DNA of 64,000 bases from Brucella tritici (GCF_008932295.1 NZ_WBWA01000003.1:62001-126000), one strand, 5' to 3'; counted from the first letter of the stretch, positions 9,696-18,638 are shown. Notes: generated by a model not told the origin, from the sequence alone. Program-made: numbers and translations.

Positions 9696-10197
9696 TTCTA
9701 ACCCACTAGAGCGTATCCCGAAATTTGTGCGACAGCCTTTCGGAAAAGTTGCATCCTGAAATCACAGTTAGGGCGCCTGCTCGATTCAATCAAATCGATA
9801 CGCGCCTTAAAGTATGCCCACCCAATCACATGGTGGTCTTCCAGTCGGGTAATCGTGTAAATTGCCTGTCGGCATTTCCATCAAAAGTCTATGTGCTTAT
9901 GAATTTCGAAATGCGCAACTGCCCCCCAGCGTCTATAAATTCAGCAAACTCGAAAACCATATAAACGAAAGATATAGAGGATATATCCTACCGCTCTCCA
10001 AGTCGTTCTTATGGACGGTCATAATTTTTATGCGTTGCTAACATAAGTTAATGACACGATTATTTCCCGATAGCAATATTTACCCCAGCCAAGGCTACAC
10101 GTCTATCCAGGCAAGCGCAGGAAATTGTTCGTCTCTGACGAAAGTAATAGTTGGATGCATAAACATAGAGCAACTTGAGTAGCGCCGGGAGTATCAC
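9696..10197. other. Divergent intergenic region between two regulators
   Basis: This 502-bp gap separates the Crp/Fnr gene (minus) from the response-regulator-like gene (plus). It contains a repeat element at 9706-9809. The remainder is AT-rich around 9890-10060 and presumably holds the promoter of the plus-strand gene. No gene is supported. Confidence 0.6.
9706..9809. repeat. Composite two-hairpin intergenic repeat, divergent copy
   Basis: It begins CTAGAGCGTATCCCGAAA, has an imperfect first palindrome ending TTTCGGAAAAG, and continues to a second hairpin around GATTCAATCAAATC. It shares the layout of the copies at 995, 16767 and 36953 but differs more in sequence. Confidence 0.6.
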
Positions 10198-10923
10198 ATG
10201 TTGGAGACAAGAGGGGATAGCCTTTGGGCTGCTTCGGAGAGTATGGGCGACAGGGGCAACGCCGCCAGCACTGAAGCAGCGCGTGGACGGCGCATGTTGC
10301 TCGTGTGCAAGAGCAATCTTGAACGGCAGTGCCTTTATAACGGGCTCGTGCTGAACGGTCTCAAGCTTCCCGTCGAGACACAAGCGGCGATCGAGTTAGC
10401 AGATCCGACCGATGATATTGCTGTTGTTCTTATCAACATAGGTTCGAAGCGCCTGGCCGATCCGTTTTTCTCGGAAAAATTGCAAGCCGTGATCGAGCTC
10501 TGGCGTCCGGTCCCTGTTGTTTTTCTTGCTGAACGCGAGGAATGGGCCCAGGTTGTTCGCGCCATGGAAATTGGCGCCCGCGGCTATATTCCAACGTCAG
10601 TTGACATCAAGGTTTGCGTCGAAGCCATTCATCTTGCCACGGCTGGCGGCATGTATGTGCCTGCTTCCATGGTTTTTCAGACAGCACCGACAGATATTGA
10701 TGATGATGTTCTGGGCGAGTTGCTCACAGCGCGCGAGATCGAAGTCGTCCATGCCATCCGAATTGGCAAATCGAACAAGATCATCGCTTTTGAACTCGGT
10801 ATGAGCGAAGGCACGGTCAAGGCTCACGTCCATAATATCATGAAGAAAATTGGTGCTGCGAACCGCACGGAAGTCGCGTGCAAGCTGCATCGAATGTACG
10901 GTGAGAAGTTCGATCTTGATTGA
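10198..10923 (+). CDS. LuxR/NarL-type regulator with degenerate receiver domain
   Basis: The protein has 241 residues. An N-terminal stretch of about 30 residues precedes a receiver-like domain (about 32-155) and a LuxR-type HTH (about 174-235, LTAREIEVVHAI...SEGTVKAHVHNIMKKIG). The receiver has lost its chemistry. The position of the phosphorylated aspartate is N80 (VVLIN), the acidic pair after strand 1 is C37-K38, the threonine/serine of strand 4 is A111, and the conserved lysine is T133. It therefore cannot be phosphorylated in the usual way, and no histidine kinase lies nearby. It may act constitutively or respond to a ligand or protein partner. A GGGAG box precedes the ATG by seven bases. 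Target genes cannot be read from the sequence. Confidence 0.85.
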   Translation: MLETRGDSLWAASESMGDRGNAASTEAARGRRMLLVCKSNLERQCLYNGLVLNGLKLPVETQAAIELADPTDDIAVVLINIGSKRLADPFFSEKLQAVIELWRPVPVVFLAEREEWAQVVRAMEIGARGYIPTSVDIKVCVEAIHLATAGGMYVPASMVFQTAPTDIDDDVLGELLTAREIEVVHAIRIGKSNKIIAFELGMSEGTVKAHVHNIMKKIGAANRTEVACKLHRMYGEKFDLD

Positions 10924-10941
10924 ACCCTCTCGGTTTCGTTT

Positions 10942-11026
10942 CAGAACGCATTCCGAAAAGTATGAAACGCTTTTCGGAAAAGATGCGTGTAAACCAATGG
11001 TTCAATCAAAGCGGGAAATGCTCTAG
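10942..11026. repeat. Composite intergenic repeat copy
   Basis: The core is a perfect ten-pair palindrome, TTCCGAAAAG (10951-10960) against CTTTTCGGAA (10970-10979). It is followed by GATGCGTGTAAACC and ends with GGGAAATGCTCTAG. The last element is the inverted form of the CTAGAGCATT start of other copies. Confidence 0.65.
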
Positions 11027-11048
11027 TTGAATGCCGTTTGTACGAAAA

Positions 11049-11070
11049 AGGGCGAACGGTGGTTCGCCCT
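11049..11070. terminator. Hairpin, possible terminator
   Basis: GGGCGAAC (11050-11057) pairs with GTTCGCCC (11062-11069) around a GGTG loop. The plus-strand side lacks an adjacent T-run. On the minus strand it is followed by TTTTTCG, but no minus-strand gene ends here. Confidence 0.4.
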
Positions 11071-11467
11071 CTCGAATGAGATTGAGTATTCTTTTTATTG
11101 GACTGGCATTCAGTCATACCGGCGAGTTTCGTCGCCGTCTGGGCCCCAATTTCACACTTGCCCTGCTACGCAATAACGCTACTCGTTTCCCCGCATTCCG
11201 AGGCCCGTAACAAACAGCCCGATTATTTTATTCTATGTTTGCATCAAGTTGGGATGAACGCGCCAAACTCACTTTTCATGCCTCATATCTCTCGTTTTAC
11301 TTCAGTCTTTTGTGTTCAAGAGATGATTTCAAGAATACGCCAGTTTGGAATCTTATGAATATAGATATTCGATCCACATTTAACGAATAGGTTTATGACG
11401 GCCGGAGCAGTATGCCCAAAGTGATGGCTGAGGTTTAGGCATCAGTCGGCGAAAGAGGTCTTCCGAT

Positions 11468-11625
11468 CGAAAATTAAACGAAGGTTTTATTTGAATTTAT
11501 GGTTTCTTCGCAGGATTGCCGGGTGACGACGATAAATGTCGAAAATTGCTGAAAAGCGAATGCTATTCGAAGCCAATCGAACTGAAATGGTTGCTTTCTA
11601 TTGAAAAACCGCGAAATTACCCGAA
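11468..11625. promoter_or_regulatory. Candidate GlpR operator array upstream of glpR
   Basis: CGAA tetranucleotides occur at 11468, 11479, 11557, 11568, 11578, 11612 and 11622, so neighbours within each group are 10 or 11 bases apart, one helical turn. TTCG/CGAA is the core of the known E. coli GlpR half-site. Autoregulation of glpR is inferred. Confidence 0.45.
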
Positions 11626-11658
11626 CGCAATCAGAATAATGCCAGCTCCGGGATAAAA

Positions 11659-12450
11659 ATGCAGCTCACCCCCCGTCACAATGCAATTCTTGAGCTCGCT
11701 CGCAAGCAAGGGCAGGTTCTGGTGGATGATCTTGCTGCGGCTTTTGAAGTGACGCCGCAGACTGTACGCAAGGATTTGAATGATCTTTGCCGCGCCCGGA
11801 TGCTGCGTCGTATCCATGGAGGCGCGCTCTATCCATCCGGCGTCGAGAACATGGAGTATGAAGCACGACGCCGCATCGCCGCGCACGAAAAGGAATCGAT
11901 CGGACGCGCTGCCGCAGAAATCATTCCGGACGGTGCTTCCCTGTTCATCAATATCGGCACCACAACCGAAGCCGTCAGCCAGGCACTGGTTGATCATAAC
12001 AATCTGATGGTTATCACCAATAACATCAATGTTGCCAATACGTTGCGCGTTCATCCCTCGATAGAGGTGGTTGTTGCAGGCGGTGTCGTGCGTCCGTCCG
12101 ACGGGGGGATCGTCGGTGAAGCAGCCGTCGATTTCATCCGGCAGTTCAAGGTCGACTATGCGATTATCGGCGCTTCTGCCATGGATGAAGACGGGGCCCT
12201 TCTGGATTTCGACTTCCGTGAAGTGAAAGTGGCGCAAGCCATCATCGCCAATGCGCGGCATGTAATTCTCGTGACTGACTCCACAAAACTGGAACGGACC
12301 GCGCCGGTGCGTATCGGTCACATATCGCAGATCGATACTTTCATTACGGATCACTGTCCGTCGAACCAGTTGCGGGAATTGTGCCGCGAAAGCGAGGTCG
12401 AACTGATCGAAACCCTCGGAGAGAGTCAGACGGAAGAAAAACGAACGTAG
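11659..12450 (+). CDS. glpR: DeoR-family glycerol-3-phosphate regulon repressor
   Basis: The protein has 263 residues with an N-terminal DeoR-type winged helix (about 5-57, LVDDLAAAFEVTPQTVRKDLNDLCRARMLRRIHGGA) and a C-terminal sugar-phosphate-sensing DeoRC domain (about 75-235, including NIGTTTEAV and the TDSTKL motif). GlpR normally represses glycerol-3-phosphate genes and is released by glycerol 3-phosphate. The assignment rests on family form and on glpD lying directly downstream. The gap to glpD is 82 bp and holds regularly spaced TTCG elements, so glpD probably also has its own promoter. Confidence 0.9.
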   Translation: MQLTPRHNAILELARKQGQVLVDDLAAAFEVTPQTVRKDLNDLCRARMLRRIHGGALYPSGVENMEYEARRRIAAHEKESIGRAAAEIIPDGASLFINIGTTTEAVSQALVDHNNLMVITNNINVANTLRVHPSIEVVVAGGVVRPSDGGIVGEAAVDFIRQFKVDYAIIGASAMDEDGALLDFDFREVKVAQAIIANARHVILVTDSTKLERTAPVRIGHISQIDTFITDHCPSNQLRELCRESEVELIETLGESQTEEKRT

Positions 12451-12451
12451 G

Positions 12452-12509
12452 TTCGTTTCATTTTCGGTTTGCTTTCGTATTAAATGAATTATATTCGCTT
12501 TGGTTTTCG
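12452..12509. promoter_or_regulatory. Phased TTCG array between glpR and glpD
   Basis: TTCG occurs at 12452, 12463, 12474, 12494 and 12506, spaced 11, 11, 20 and 12 bases, in T-rich contexts such as TTTTCGGTTT and CTTTCGTAT. This fits a tandem set of half-sites for a DeoR-type repressor and is a likely GlpR operator for glpD. Confidence 0.5.
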
Positions 12510-12532
12510 GAGACTGGTCTTCGGGGTTCGCC

Positions 12533-14044
12533 ATGGCGCAAGAGAAACTATTCGATATATTTGTAATCGGCGGCGGCATTAACGGCTGCGGTATCGCGCG
12601 TGATGCGGTTGGCCGGGGATTTTCAGTTGGCCTTGCCGAAATGAACGATCTGGCAAGCGGCACCTCGTCGCGAGCAACCAAACTTATTCATGGTGGCTTG
12701 CGCTATCTGGAGCACTACGAATTTCGTCTGGTGCGAGAGGCGCTGATGGAGCGTGAGGTGCTGTGGGCCAATGCACCCCACATCATTCATCCGATGCGCT
12801 TTGTGCTGCCCTATCATAAGGGCGGAATGCGTCCTGCATGGTTGTTGAGGCTGGGGCTGTTTCTCTATGACCATTTGGGCGGGCGTAGGAAACTTCCTGC
12901 GACGCATACGCTCGATATGCGTTCCGATCCGGCAGCGCAGCCCCTGAAACCGCTTTTTACAAAGGCATTCGAATATTCGGACTGCTGGGTGGATGACGCA
13001 CGTTTCGTTGCCTTGACCGCCCGTGATGCAGCAGATCGCGGTGCGATGATCCGAACCCGCACAAGAGTCGTGGCGGCGCGCCGTGACAGCGAATACTGGA
13101 CCATTACACTGGAAGATACCGGTACACATGAGCGCGAGGAAGTTAGGGCTCGTCTGCTGGTCAATGCTGCTGGTCCCTGGGCCGACAAGGTTCTGCAAGG
13201 TGTCGAAGGAGATCGACAGCTCCACAATGTCCGCCTTGTTCAGGGTAGCCATATTGTGGTGCGCAAGAAGTTCTCCGATCCCCGTTCCTATTTCTTCCAG
13301 AACAATGACGGACGCATCATCTTTGCCATTCCCTATGAGGACGACTTTACGCTGATCGGCACGACCGATCAGGATTATCAGGGTGACCCGGCCAAGGTTG
13401 CGATCACCGATGGCGAGACCGACTATCTTTGCGCGGCAGCCAGCGAATATTTCAAGGAGCCGGTCAGACGCGCGGATATTGTCTGGACCTATTCCGGCGT
13501 GCGCCCGCTTTATGATGACGGTGCGAGCAAGGCACAGGAAGCAACGCGCGATTATGTGTTGAAAGAAGATGCGCCGGATGGGCTTGCACCTCTGATTAAC
13601 GTCTTTGGCGGCAAGCTGACCACTGCGCGGCGACTTGCCGAACATATGCTGGAGAAGATCGAGCATCGGCTGGGGCAAAAAGGTGCGCCGTGGACCCACG
13701 CTGCACCCTTGCCCGGCGGTGATTTCGTGGATGTCGAGTTCGAACGCGAATTGCAAAAGGTGAAAGTTGCATATCCTTTCCTGACGCCTGCTCATGCGCG
13801 GCGTCTGTTCCGGCAATATGGAACGCGTATTCATGTTCTGCTTGGGGAAGCCGTTTCACTTGCCGATCTCGGACAGCATTTCGGCGCCGATCTTTATGAA
13901 GCCGAAGTGCGGTATCTGCTCGAGAATGAATGGGCAGTGAGCGCCGAGGATATTTTGTGGCGGCGTACGAAACTTGGTCTTCGGCTCAATGCGGCGGATG
14001 TTTCCTCGCTTGAGGAATATCTGAAGCCAGCGCGCGTCGCCTAA
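12533..14044 (+). CDS. glpD: Aerobic glycerol-3-phosphate dehydrogenase
   Basis: GlpD (503 residues, normal length) is the FAD-dependent, membrane-associated enzyme that oxidises glycerol 3-phosphate to dihydroxyacetone phosphate and passes electrons to quinone. The N-terminal VIGGGINGCGIARDAVGRG is the dinucleotide-binding fold, and SGTSSRATKLIHGGLRYLE is the characteristic family segment. The C-terminal helical domain ends near LEEYLKPARVA. The ATG at 12533 is preferred to one at 12500 because it places the FAD fold at the usual distance from the start. No glycerol kinase or facilitator gene is present in the window. Confidence 0.96.
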   Translation: MAQEKLFDIFVIGGGINGCGIARDAVGRGFSVGLAEMNDLASGTSSRATKLIHGGLRYLEHYEFRLVREALMEREVLWANAPHIIHPMRFVLPYHKGGMRPAWLLRLGLFLYDHLGGRRKLPATHTLDMRSDPAAQPLKPLFTKAFEYSDCWVDDARFVALTARDAADRGAMIRTRTRVVAARRDSEYWTITLEDTGTHEREEVRARLLVNAAGPWADKVLQGVEGDRQLHNVRLVQGSHIVVRKKFSDPRSYFFQNNDGRIIFAIPYEDDFTLIGTTDQDYQGDPAKVAITDGETDYLCAAASEYFKEPVRRADIVWTYSGVRPLYDDGASKAQEATRDYVLKEDAPDGLAPLINVFGGKLTTARRLAEHMLEKIEHRLGQKGAPWTHAAPLPGGDFVDVEFERELQKVKVAYPFLTPAHARRLFRQYGTRIHVLLGEAVSLADLGQHFGADLYEAEVRYLLENEWAVSAEDILWRRTKLGLRLNAADVSSLEEYLKPARVA

Positions 14045-14136
14045 GCCCTCTCAATCTTTAGCCGCACTTGCCAGTTGTGTTTTGAGCAGTCATTATTCTC
14101 CCATATAGCGGGTTCCAGCCTTCCTGGGAGGAAAAG

Positions 14137-15108
14137 ATGGGCACACCGCAAGACCTAACGCATGCTGATCGGATTCAGTCCGCAATCATGACCGCGGGTG
14201 GCGCTGCCCGATCGGCTCTGGTCGCCTCATGGCGGCGCTCGGCGGAACTGCATGGGCTTGATCCTGCCGAACTGGGGTCGGTGCGCACCCTTTCCGACGG
14301 TGAGTTCAGAACTGCTCATCAGCGTATCGAACGCCTTGTCAGCATAGCGCAAGCCAGTATGGACCGCCTTTATCTGGCCGTTGGCGGGGTCGGCTGTTGT
14401 GTGCTTCTGGCCGATAGCGAGGGCGTGCCGGTCGAACGTCGTGGCGCACCGGGCGATGACGATACTTTTTATCGCTGGGGGCTTTGGACCGGCGCGGTCT
14501 GGAGCGAACAGAGCGAAGGCACGAACGGTATCGGCACCTGCATTGTCGAACAGCGTCCGCTGACAATTCATCGCGACCAGCATTTTCATACCCGTAATAT
14601 CGGGCTTTCCTGCACGGTCGCGCCGATCCACGATCATCAAGGGCGCCTGATGGCAGCACTTGATGTTTCGTCATGCCGCGCCGATCTGACGGAGGCTTTC
14701 GCGCAACTCATATCCGTCGCCGTAATCGATGCTGCACGGCGCATCGAGGCTGAAAATTTCCGTCAGGCTTTCCCGGAGGCTCGTATCATGCTGGCGCCAA
14801 GCCCCGACAGAACCGGCGGCGCACTGATCGCGGTCGACAAGGATGATCTGGTTATCGGCGCCACACGTGCGGCGCGTCTGGCCATGGGGCTTGACGATGC
14901 CGCTCTTGCGGTTCCGTTGCCCGCAGCCGATCTTCTCGGCTGGCATGCCGATCCACGTGAAGATATGGCAGAGTCGGAGCGGAGCGTAATTCTGCGCGCC
15001 CTTGCGCGTGCAGAAGGGAATATCTCGGCTGCTGCCGGGCTGTTGGGCATCAGTCGCGCCACGCTTCATCGCAAGCTCAACCGGCTGAAGATCATTCGTC
15101 CGCACTAA
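14137..15108 (+). CDS. AcoR-like GAF/Fis-type regulator without AAA+ domain
   Basis: The protein has 323 residues. The N-terminal half (about 20-200) resembles the GAF-containing sensor region of AcoR-type activators of acetoin and alcohol metabolism, with the hallmark SEGTNGIGTCIVEQRPLTI stretch. The C terminus (about 282-320, ILRALARAEGNISAAAGLLGISRATLHRKLNRL) is a Fis-type HTH. The AAA+ sigma-54-interacting domain of about 240 residues that normally lies between them is absent; the Walker and GAFTGA motifs are missing and there is no frameshift to hide them. It therefore probably works with the ordinary sigma factor. It lies upstream of an aldehyde dehydrogenase gene and next to a palindrome at 15130 that is probably its site. 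A strong GGGAGGA box precedes the start. Confidence 0.88.
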   Translation: MGTPQDLTHADRIQSAIMTAGGAARSALVASWRRSAELHGLDPAELGSVRTLSDGEFRTAHQRIERLVSIAQASMDRLYLAVGGVGCCVLLADSEGVPVERRGAPGDDDTFYRWGLWTGAVWSEQSEGTNGIGTCIVEQRPLTIHRDQHFHTRNIGLSCTVAPIHDHQGRLMAALDVSSCRADLTEAFAQLISVAVIDAARRIEAENFRQAFPEARIMLAPSPDRTGGALIAVDKDDLVIGATRAARLAMGLDDAALAVPLPAADLLGWHADPREDMAESERSVILRALARAEGNISAAAGLLGISRATLHRKLNRLKIIRPH

Positions 15109-15129
15109 TCAGAAATAAGCGGACACAAC

Positions 15130-15147
15130 TGTCTCAATATTGCGACA
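15130..15147. promoter_or_regulatory. Palindromic operator of the AcoR-like regulator
   Basis: TGTCTCAATATTGCGACA is an 18-base inverted repeat with a single mismatched pair. It lies 21 bases after the regulator stop and about 100 bases before the aldehyde dehydrogenase. TGT-N12-ACA palindromes are typical for AcoR-type HTH proteins, which is family knowledge; the pairing with this regulator is inferred. Confidence 0.6.
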
Positions 15148-15250
15148 CATAACCTTGCGAGCTTGAATGCGCGGGATGACTCTTTCGCACTGCCGCGCGA
15201 TCCTCACGCATGAAACGCTGTAGGAGCAGCGTGGTTTTGGGAGGAATGTC

Positions 15251-16768
15251 ATGAACAAGGTTGAATTCAGCCGGACCGTGAAGCCGGCTTTCGCAAAACG
15301 CTACGGAAATTTCATCGGGGGCAAATGGGTCGAACCCAAATCGGGCCGCTATTTCGAAAACACTTCGCCGGTCAACGGGCAGGTGCTTTGCGAAGTCGCC
15401 CGTTCGGACGCCGCAGATGTTGAAGCGGCTCTCGATGCAGCGCATGCCGCCAAGGATGCCTGGGGCAAGACGAGCGCGGCGGAACGCGCGCTCATCCTCA
15501 ATCGCATTGCCGACCGGATTGAGGAAAATCTGCCTGCGCTGGCTGCCGCCGAAACCTGGGACAACGGCAAGCCAATCCGCGAAACCACCGCTGCTGATCT
15601 TCCTCTGGCCATCGACCATTTCCGCTATTTTGCAGGCGTCATCCGTGCCCAGGAAGGCGGCATCTCCGAAATCGATCACGACACGGTCGCGTATCATTTC
15701 CATGAACCGCTCGGCGTTGTCGGCCAGATCATCCCGTGGAATTTCCCTCTTCTCATGGCGACATGGAAGCTTGCTCCGGCCCTTGCGGCGGGCAACTGCG
15801 TCGTCCTGAAACCGGCTGAACAGACACCGGCATCGATCCTCGTGCTTATGGAACTGATCGGTGATCTTCTCCCGCCAGGGGTTATCAATGTCGTCAACGG
15901 GTTTGGCCTTGAGGCAGGCAAACCGCTTGCATCAAGCCCGCGCATCGCCAAGATCGCCTTCACCGGCGAAACGACGACCGGTCGACTGATCATGCAATAT
16001 GCCAGCCAGAATCTCATCCCGGTTACGCTGGAACTTGGTGGCAAGTCGCCGAACATCTTCTTCAAGGATGTCGCAGCGGAAGATGACGACTTCCTCGACA
16101 AGGCCATTGAAGGCTTTGTGATGTTCGCACTCAACCAGGGCGAAGTCTGCACTTGTCCAAGCCGCGCGCTTATTCATGAATCGATCTACGACAAGTTCAT
16201 GGAAAAGGCGCTGAAGCGCGTGGATGCGATCGTGCAGGGCGATCCGCTTGATCCTGCCACGATGATCGGCGCGCAGGCCTCCAGCGAACAGCTTGAAAAA
16301 ATCCTGAGCTATCTCGACATCGGCCGCCAAGAAGGTGCTGAAGTGCTGGCAGGTGGCGAGCGCAATATTCTGCCAGGCGATCTGGCTGGCGGTTACTACG
16401 TCAAGCCGACCGTATTCAAAGGCACTAACAAGATGCGTGTTTTCCAGGAGGAAATTTTCGGACCGGTTGTGTCTGTTGCTACCTTCAAGGACGATGCGGA
16501 GGCGCTGTCGATTGCCAACGATACGCTTTACGGTCTGGGTGCCGGCATATGGACGCGTGATGGCACGCGTGCCTATCGCTTCGGGCGTGCCATTCAGGCC
16601 GGTCGTGTGTGGACCAATTGCTATCATGCCTATCCGGCACATGCGGCATTCGGCGGCTACAAGCAATCGGGTATCGGTCGCGAAAACCATCTGAAAATGC
16701 TGGACCACTATCAGAACACCAAGAATATGTTGGTGAGCTACAGCCCGAAGAAGCTGGGTTTCTTCTAG
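15251..16768 (+). CDS. NAD-dependent aldehyde dehydrogenase (acetaldehyde type)
   Basis: The protein has 505 residues and belongs to the aldehyde dehydrogenase superfamily. C300 in NQGEVCTC is the catalytic cysteine, the glutamate of LELGGKSP is the general base, and [23 protein letters not shown] is the cofactor-binding segment. The sequence resembles the ExaC/AldB-type enzymes that oxidise acetaldehyde and other short aldehydes to acids. With the downstream alcohol dehydrogenase it makes an alcohol-to-acid pathway. A GGGAGG box precedes the ATG. The TAG stop (16766-16768) lies inside the CTAGAGC end of a repeat element. Confidence 0.94.
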   Translation: MNKVEFSRTVKPAFAKRYGNFIGGKWVEPKSGRYFENTSPVNGQVLCEVARSDAADVEAALDAAHAAKDAWGKTSAAERALILNRIADRIEENLPALAAAETWDNGKPIRETTAADLPLAIDHFRYFAGVIRAQEGGISEIDHDTVAYHFHEPLGVVGQIIPWNFPLLMATWKLAPALAAGNCVVLKPAEQTPASILVLMELIGDLLPPGVINVVNGFGLEAGKPLASSPRIAKIAFTGETTTGRLIMQYASQNLIPVTLELGGKSPNIFFKDVAAEDDDFLDKAIEGFVMFALNQGEVCTCPSRALIHESIYDKFMEKALKRVDAIVQGDPLDPATMIGAQASSEQLEKILSYLDIGRQEGAEVLAGGERNILPGDLAGGYYVKPTVFKGTNKMRVFQEEIFGPVVSVATFKDDAEALSIANDTLYGLGAGIWTRDGTRAYRFGRAIQAGRVWTNCYHAYPAHAAFGGYKQSGIGRENHLKMLDHYQNTKNMLVSYSPKKLGFF

Positions 16769-16872
16769 AGCATGTCTCCCAAAAGTGGGAACCGGTTTTG
16801 GGATCAAGACATGCATAAAACAAAAGGCTAGAGCGGTTTCAAAGACTCCGTTTTGAACGAAGCCGCTCCAGC
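16767..16872. repeat. Composite two-hairpin intergenic repeat overlapping a stop codon
   Basis: The first half starts AGAGCATGTCTCCCAAAAGT and is closely related to the copies at 995 and 21708. The second half (about 16830-16870) is a hairpin framed by GAGCGG...CCGCTC. Its first bases overlap the aldehyde dehydrogenase TAG stop. Confidence 0.75.
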
Positions 16873-17117
16873 CGAAGCTGACCTCGGAACTGCAATACGG
16901 AGAAAGCATCTTCGTATTGCGCTCAATCAAGGGATGGAGCCGTTCTTCATGCCAGTATTGCGTCGAGCTAACGGCTTCCAATACCCTCCCAAGGGGGCCT
17001 GGGCGGAAACGCCCGGGCGACCTTCTTCTAGTGCCTCCGGAAAGCATTCAGTTTTCGACATTCATTTCTTCCCTCCCCCAGGAAGCCAGCTCAGTTCGAC
17101 AACGAAGGAGAAACTTC
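16873..17117. other. Leader region of the alcohol dehydrogenase gene
   Basis: With the repeat, the gap between the aldehyde and alcohol dehydrogenases is about 350 bp. An in-frame open stretch reaches back to 16917 but has no ribosome-binding site or family similarity, so it is treated as leader. A small inverted pair, GCAATACG (16893-16900) and CGTATTGC (16912-16919), is visible. Confidence 0.5.
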
Positions 17118-18152
17118 ATGGCAAAGACAATGAAAGCCGCCGTGGTGCGGGCATTCGGAAAGCCGCTGACGATCGATGAAGTGCCAGTACCTGAGCCCGG
17201 TCCGGGGCAGATACAGGTTGCCATCCATGCGTCTGGCGTTTGCCATACCGATCTGCATGCAGCCGAAGGCGACTGGCCCGTGAAGCCCAATCCGCCATTC
17301 ATTCCGGGGCATGAAGGCGTCGGTTATGTTTCGGCTGTGGGGCGTGGTGTCAAACACCTGAAAGAGGGGGATCGCGTCGGCGTTCCATGGCTTTACACTG
17401 CGTGCGGACACTGCCGTCATTGTCTGGGCGGATGGGAAACGCTCTGCGAGGAACAGCTTAATACAGGCTATTCGGTCAATGGTGGTTTTGCCGAATATGT
17501 CGTGGCCGACCCGAATTTTGTCGGACATCTGCCGAAGAATATCGATTTCAACGAAATCGCGCCGGTTCTCTGTGCGGGTGTAACGGTTTACAAGGGCCTC
17601 AAGGTAACCGACACCAAGCCCGGTGACTGGGTTGTGATCTCTGGTGTTGGCGGTCTCGGTCATATGGCGGTGCAATACGCCAAGGCAATGGGGCTTAACG
17701 TTGCCGCTGTCGACATCGATGACAGAAAGCTCGATCTGGCGCGGAAGCTTGGCGCGACGGTAACCGTCAATGCCAAGACGCATAACGATCCGGCGGCCTA
17801 TATCAAAAAAGAAACCGATGGCGGCGCGCAAGGCGTGCTGGTTACGGCGGTTTCGCCGATTGCCTTCGAACAGGCGCTGGGCATGGTATCGCGGGGCGGT
17901 ACTGTATCGCTGAACGGACTGCCGCCGGGCGATTTCCCGCTTTCAATATTCAACATGGTGCTGAACGGCGTCACGGTGCGCGGTTCAATCGTCGGTACGC
18001 GGCTTGATCTGCAGGAGTCACTGGATTTTGCTGGCGACGGCAAGGTGCGCGCTACCATCCGCACAGAGAAGCTCGAAGATATCAATTCCATCTTCGATGA
18101 TATGCGCCAAGGCAATATTGAAGGTCGCGTGGTCATGGACCTGACTCAATAG
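17118..18152 (+). CDS. adhA: Zinc-dependent alcohol dehydrogenase
   Basis: The protein has 344 residues, typical for AdhP/AdhA-type medium-chain alcohol dehydrogenases. [14 protein letters not shown] and GHEGVGYV supply the catalytic zinc ligands, and the cysteine cluster [16 protein letters not shown] binds the structural zinc. [13 protein letters not shown] is the NAD-binding fold. It oxidises ethanol and similar alcohols to aldehydes for the upstream aldehyde dehydrogenase. The ATG at 17118 follows GAAGGAG and is preferred to an upstream in-frame start at 16917. A perfect hairpin follows the gene. Confidence 0.94.
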   Translation: MAKTMKAAVVRAFGKPLTIDEVPVPEPGPGQIQVAIHASGVCHTDLHAAEGDWPVKPNPPFIPGHEGVGYVSAVGRGVKHLKEGDRVGVPWLYTACGHCRHCLGGWETLCEEQLNTGYSVNGGFAEYVVADPNFVGHLPKNIDFNEIAPVLCAGVTVYKGLKVTDTKPGDWVVISGVGGLGHMAVQYAKAMGLNVAAVDIDDRKLDLARKLGATVTVNAKTHNDPAAYIKKETDGGAQGVLVTAVSPIAFEQALGMVSRGGTVSLNGLPPGDFPLSIFNMVLNGVTVRGSIVGTRLDLQESLDFAGDGKVRATIRTEKLEDINSIFDDMRQGNIEGRVVMDLTQ

Positions 18153-18169
18153 GCCGGTTGGGCTAATAT

Positions 18170-18200
18170 AAGAAAGGGCGGTGAATTTCCGCCCTTTCTT
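18170..18200 (+). terminator. Hairpin after adhA
   Basis: AAGAAAGGGCGG (18170-18181) pairs perfectly with CCGCCCTTTCTT (18189-18200). The stem lies just before the DUF779 gene, so it may lower rather than abolish read-through into it. Confidence 0.65.
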
Positions 18201-18215
18201 ATCATGGAGGAGGAT

Positions 18216-18575
18216 ATGGTTGAGGTAGCTTCCGGCGACGGCAAGGGGCAGGTTAGCGCCACGAGGGCAGCGCTTGACCTCATCCGCGAATTGCAGGCCG
18301 AATATGGGCCGATCATGTTTCACCAGTCGGGCGGCTGTTGCGACGGGTCATCACCGATGTGCTATCCACAAGGTGAGTTCATTGTCGGTGACACAGACGT
18401 AAAACTGGGCGAGATCGGCGGTGCTCCGGTCTATATCAGCGGCCCGCAATATGAAGTCTGGAAGCACACAGAACTCATTATTGATGTCGTTCCGGGGCGT
18501 GGAGGCATGTTCTCCCTCGACAATGGGCGCGAAGTCCGGTTTCTGACGCGCTCACGGGTCTGTTCTGTTCCCTGA
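18216..18575 (+). CDS. DUF779 family protein
   Basis: This small protein (119 residues) belongs to the DUF779 family, whose genes often sit beside aldehyde dehydrogenase genes as here. Its function is not established. It contains a conserved cysteine cluster, SGGCCDGSSPMC, that could bind a metal. The start at 18216 is chosen because GGAGGAGG at 18207-18213 lies just upstream; the ATG at 18204 would have no ribosome-binding site. A hairpin separates it from adhA, but the same strand and short spacing suggest co-expression. Confidence 0.85.
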   Translation: MVEVASGDGKGQVSATRAALDLIRELQAEYGPIMFHQSGGCCDGSSPMCYPQGEFIVGDTDVKLGEIGGAPVYISGPQYEVWKHTELIIDVVPGRGGMFSLDNGREVRFLTRSRVCSVP

Positions 18576-18638
18576 TTTCTCTTTTCGTTTTGCGGCGAAG
18601 CGGTTAGTTAGATCGGAGAGGGAGGGAGACGATCCGAT

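Larger units (their letters stand above)
10924..11658. other. Long intergenic region before glpR
   Basis: This 735-bp gap has no supported gene; a short open frame at 11098-11358 lacks a ribosome-binding site and coding character. It contains a repeat (10942-11026), a hairpin (11049-11070) and, from 11468 on, a spaced series of CGAA tetranucleotides upstream of glpR. Confidence 0.65.

Noticed and set aside
11098-11358. An 86-codon open frame in the region before glpR
   Set aside because: No ribosome-binding site and an amino-acid make-up unlike a real protein; treated as intergenic.
15109-15250. Sigma-54 promoter before the aldehyde dehydrogenase
   Set aside because: No TGGCAC-N5-TTGC-like pair is present, and the adjacent regulator lacks the AAA+ domain needed for it.
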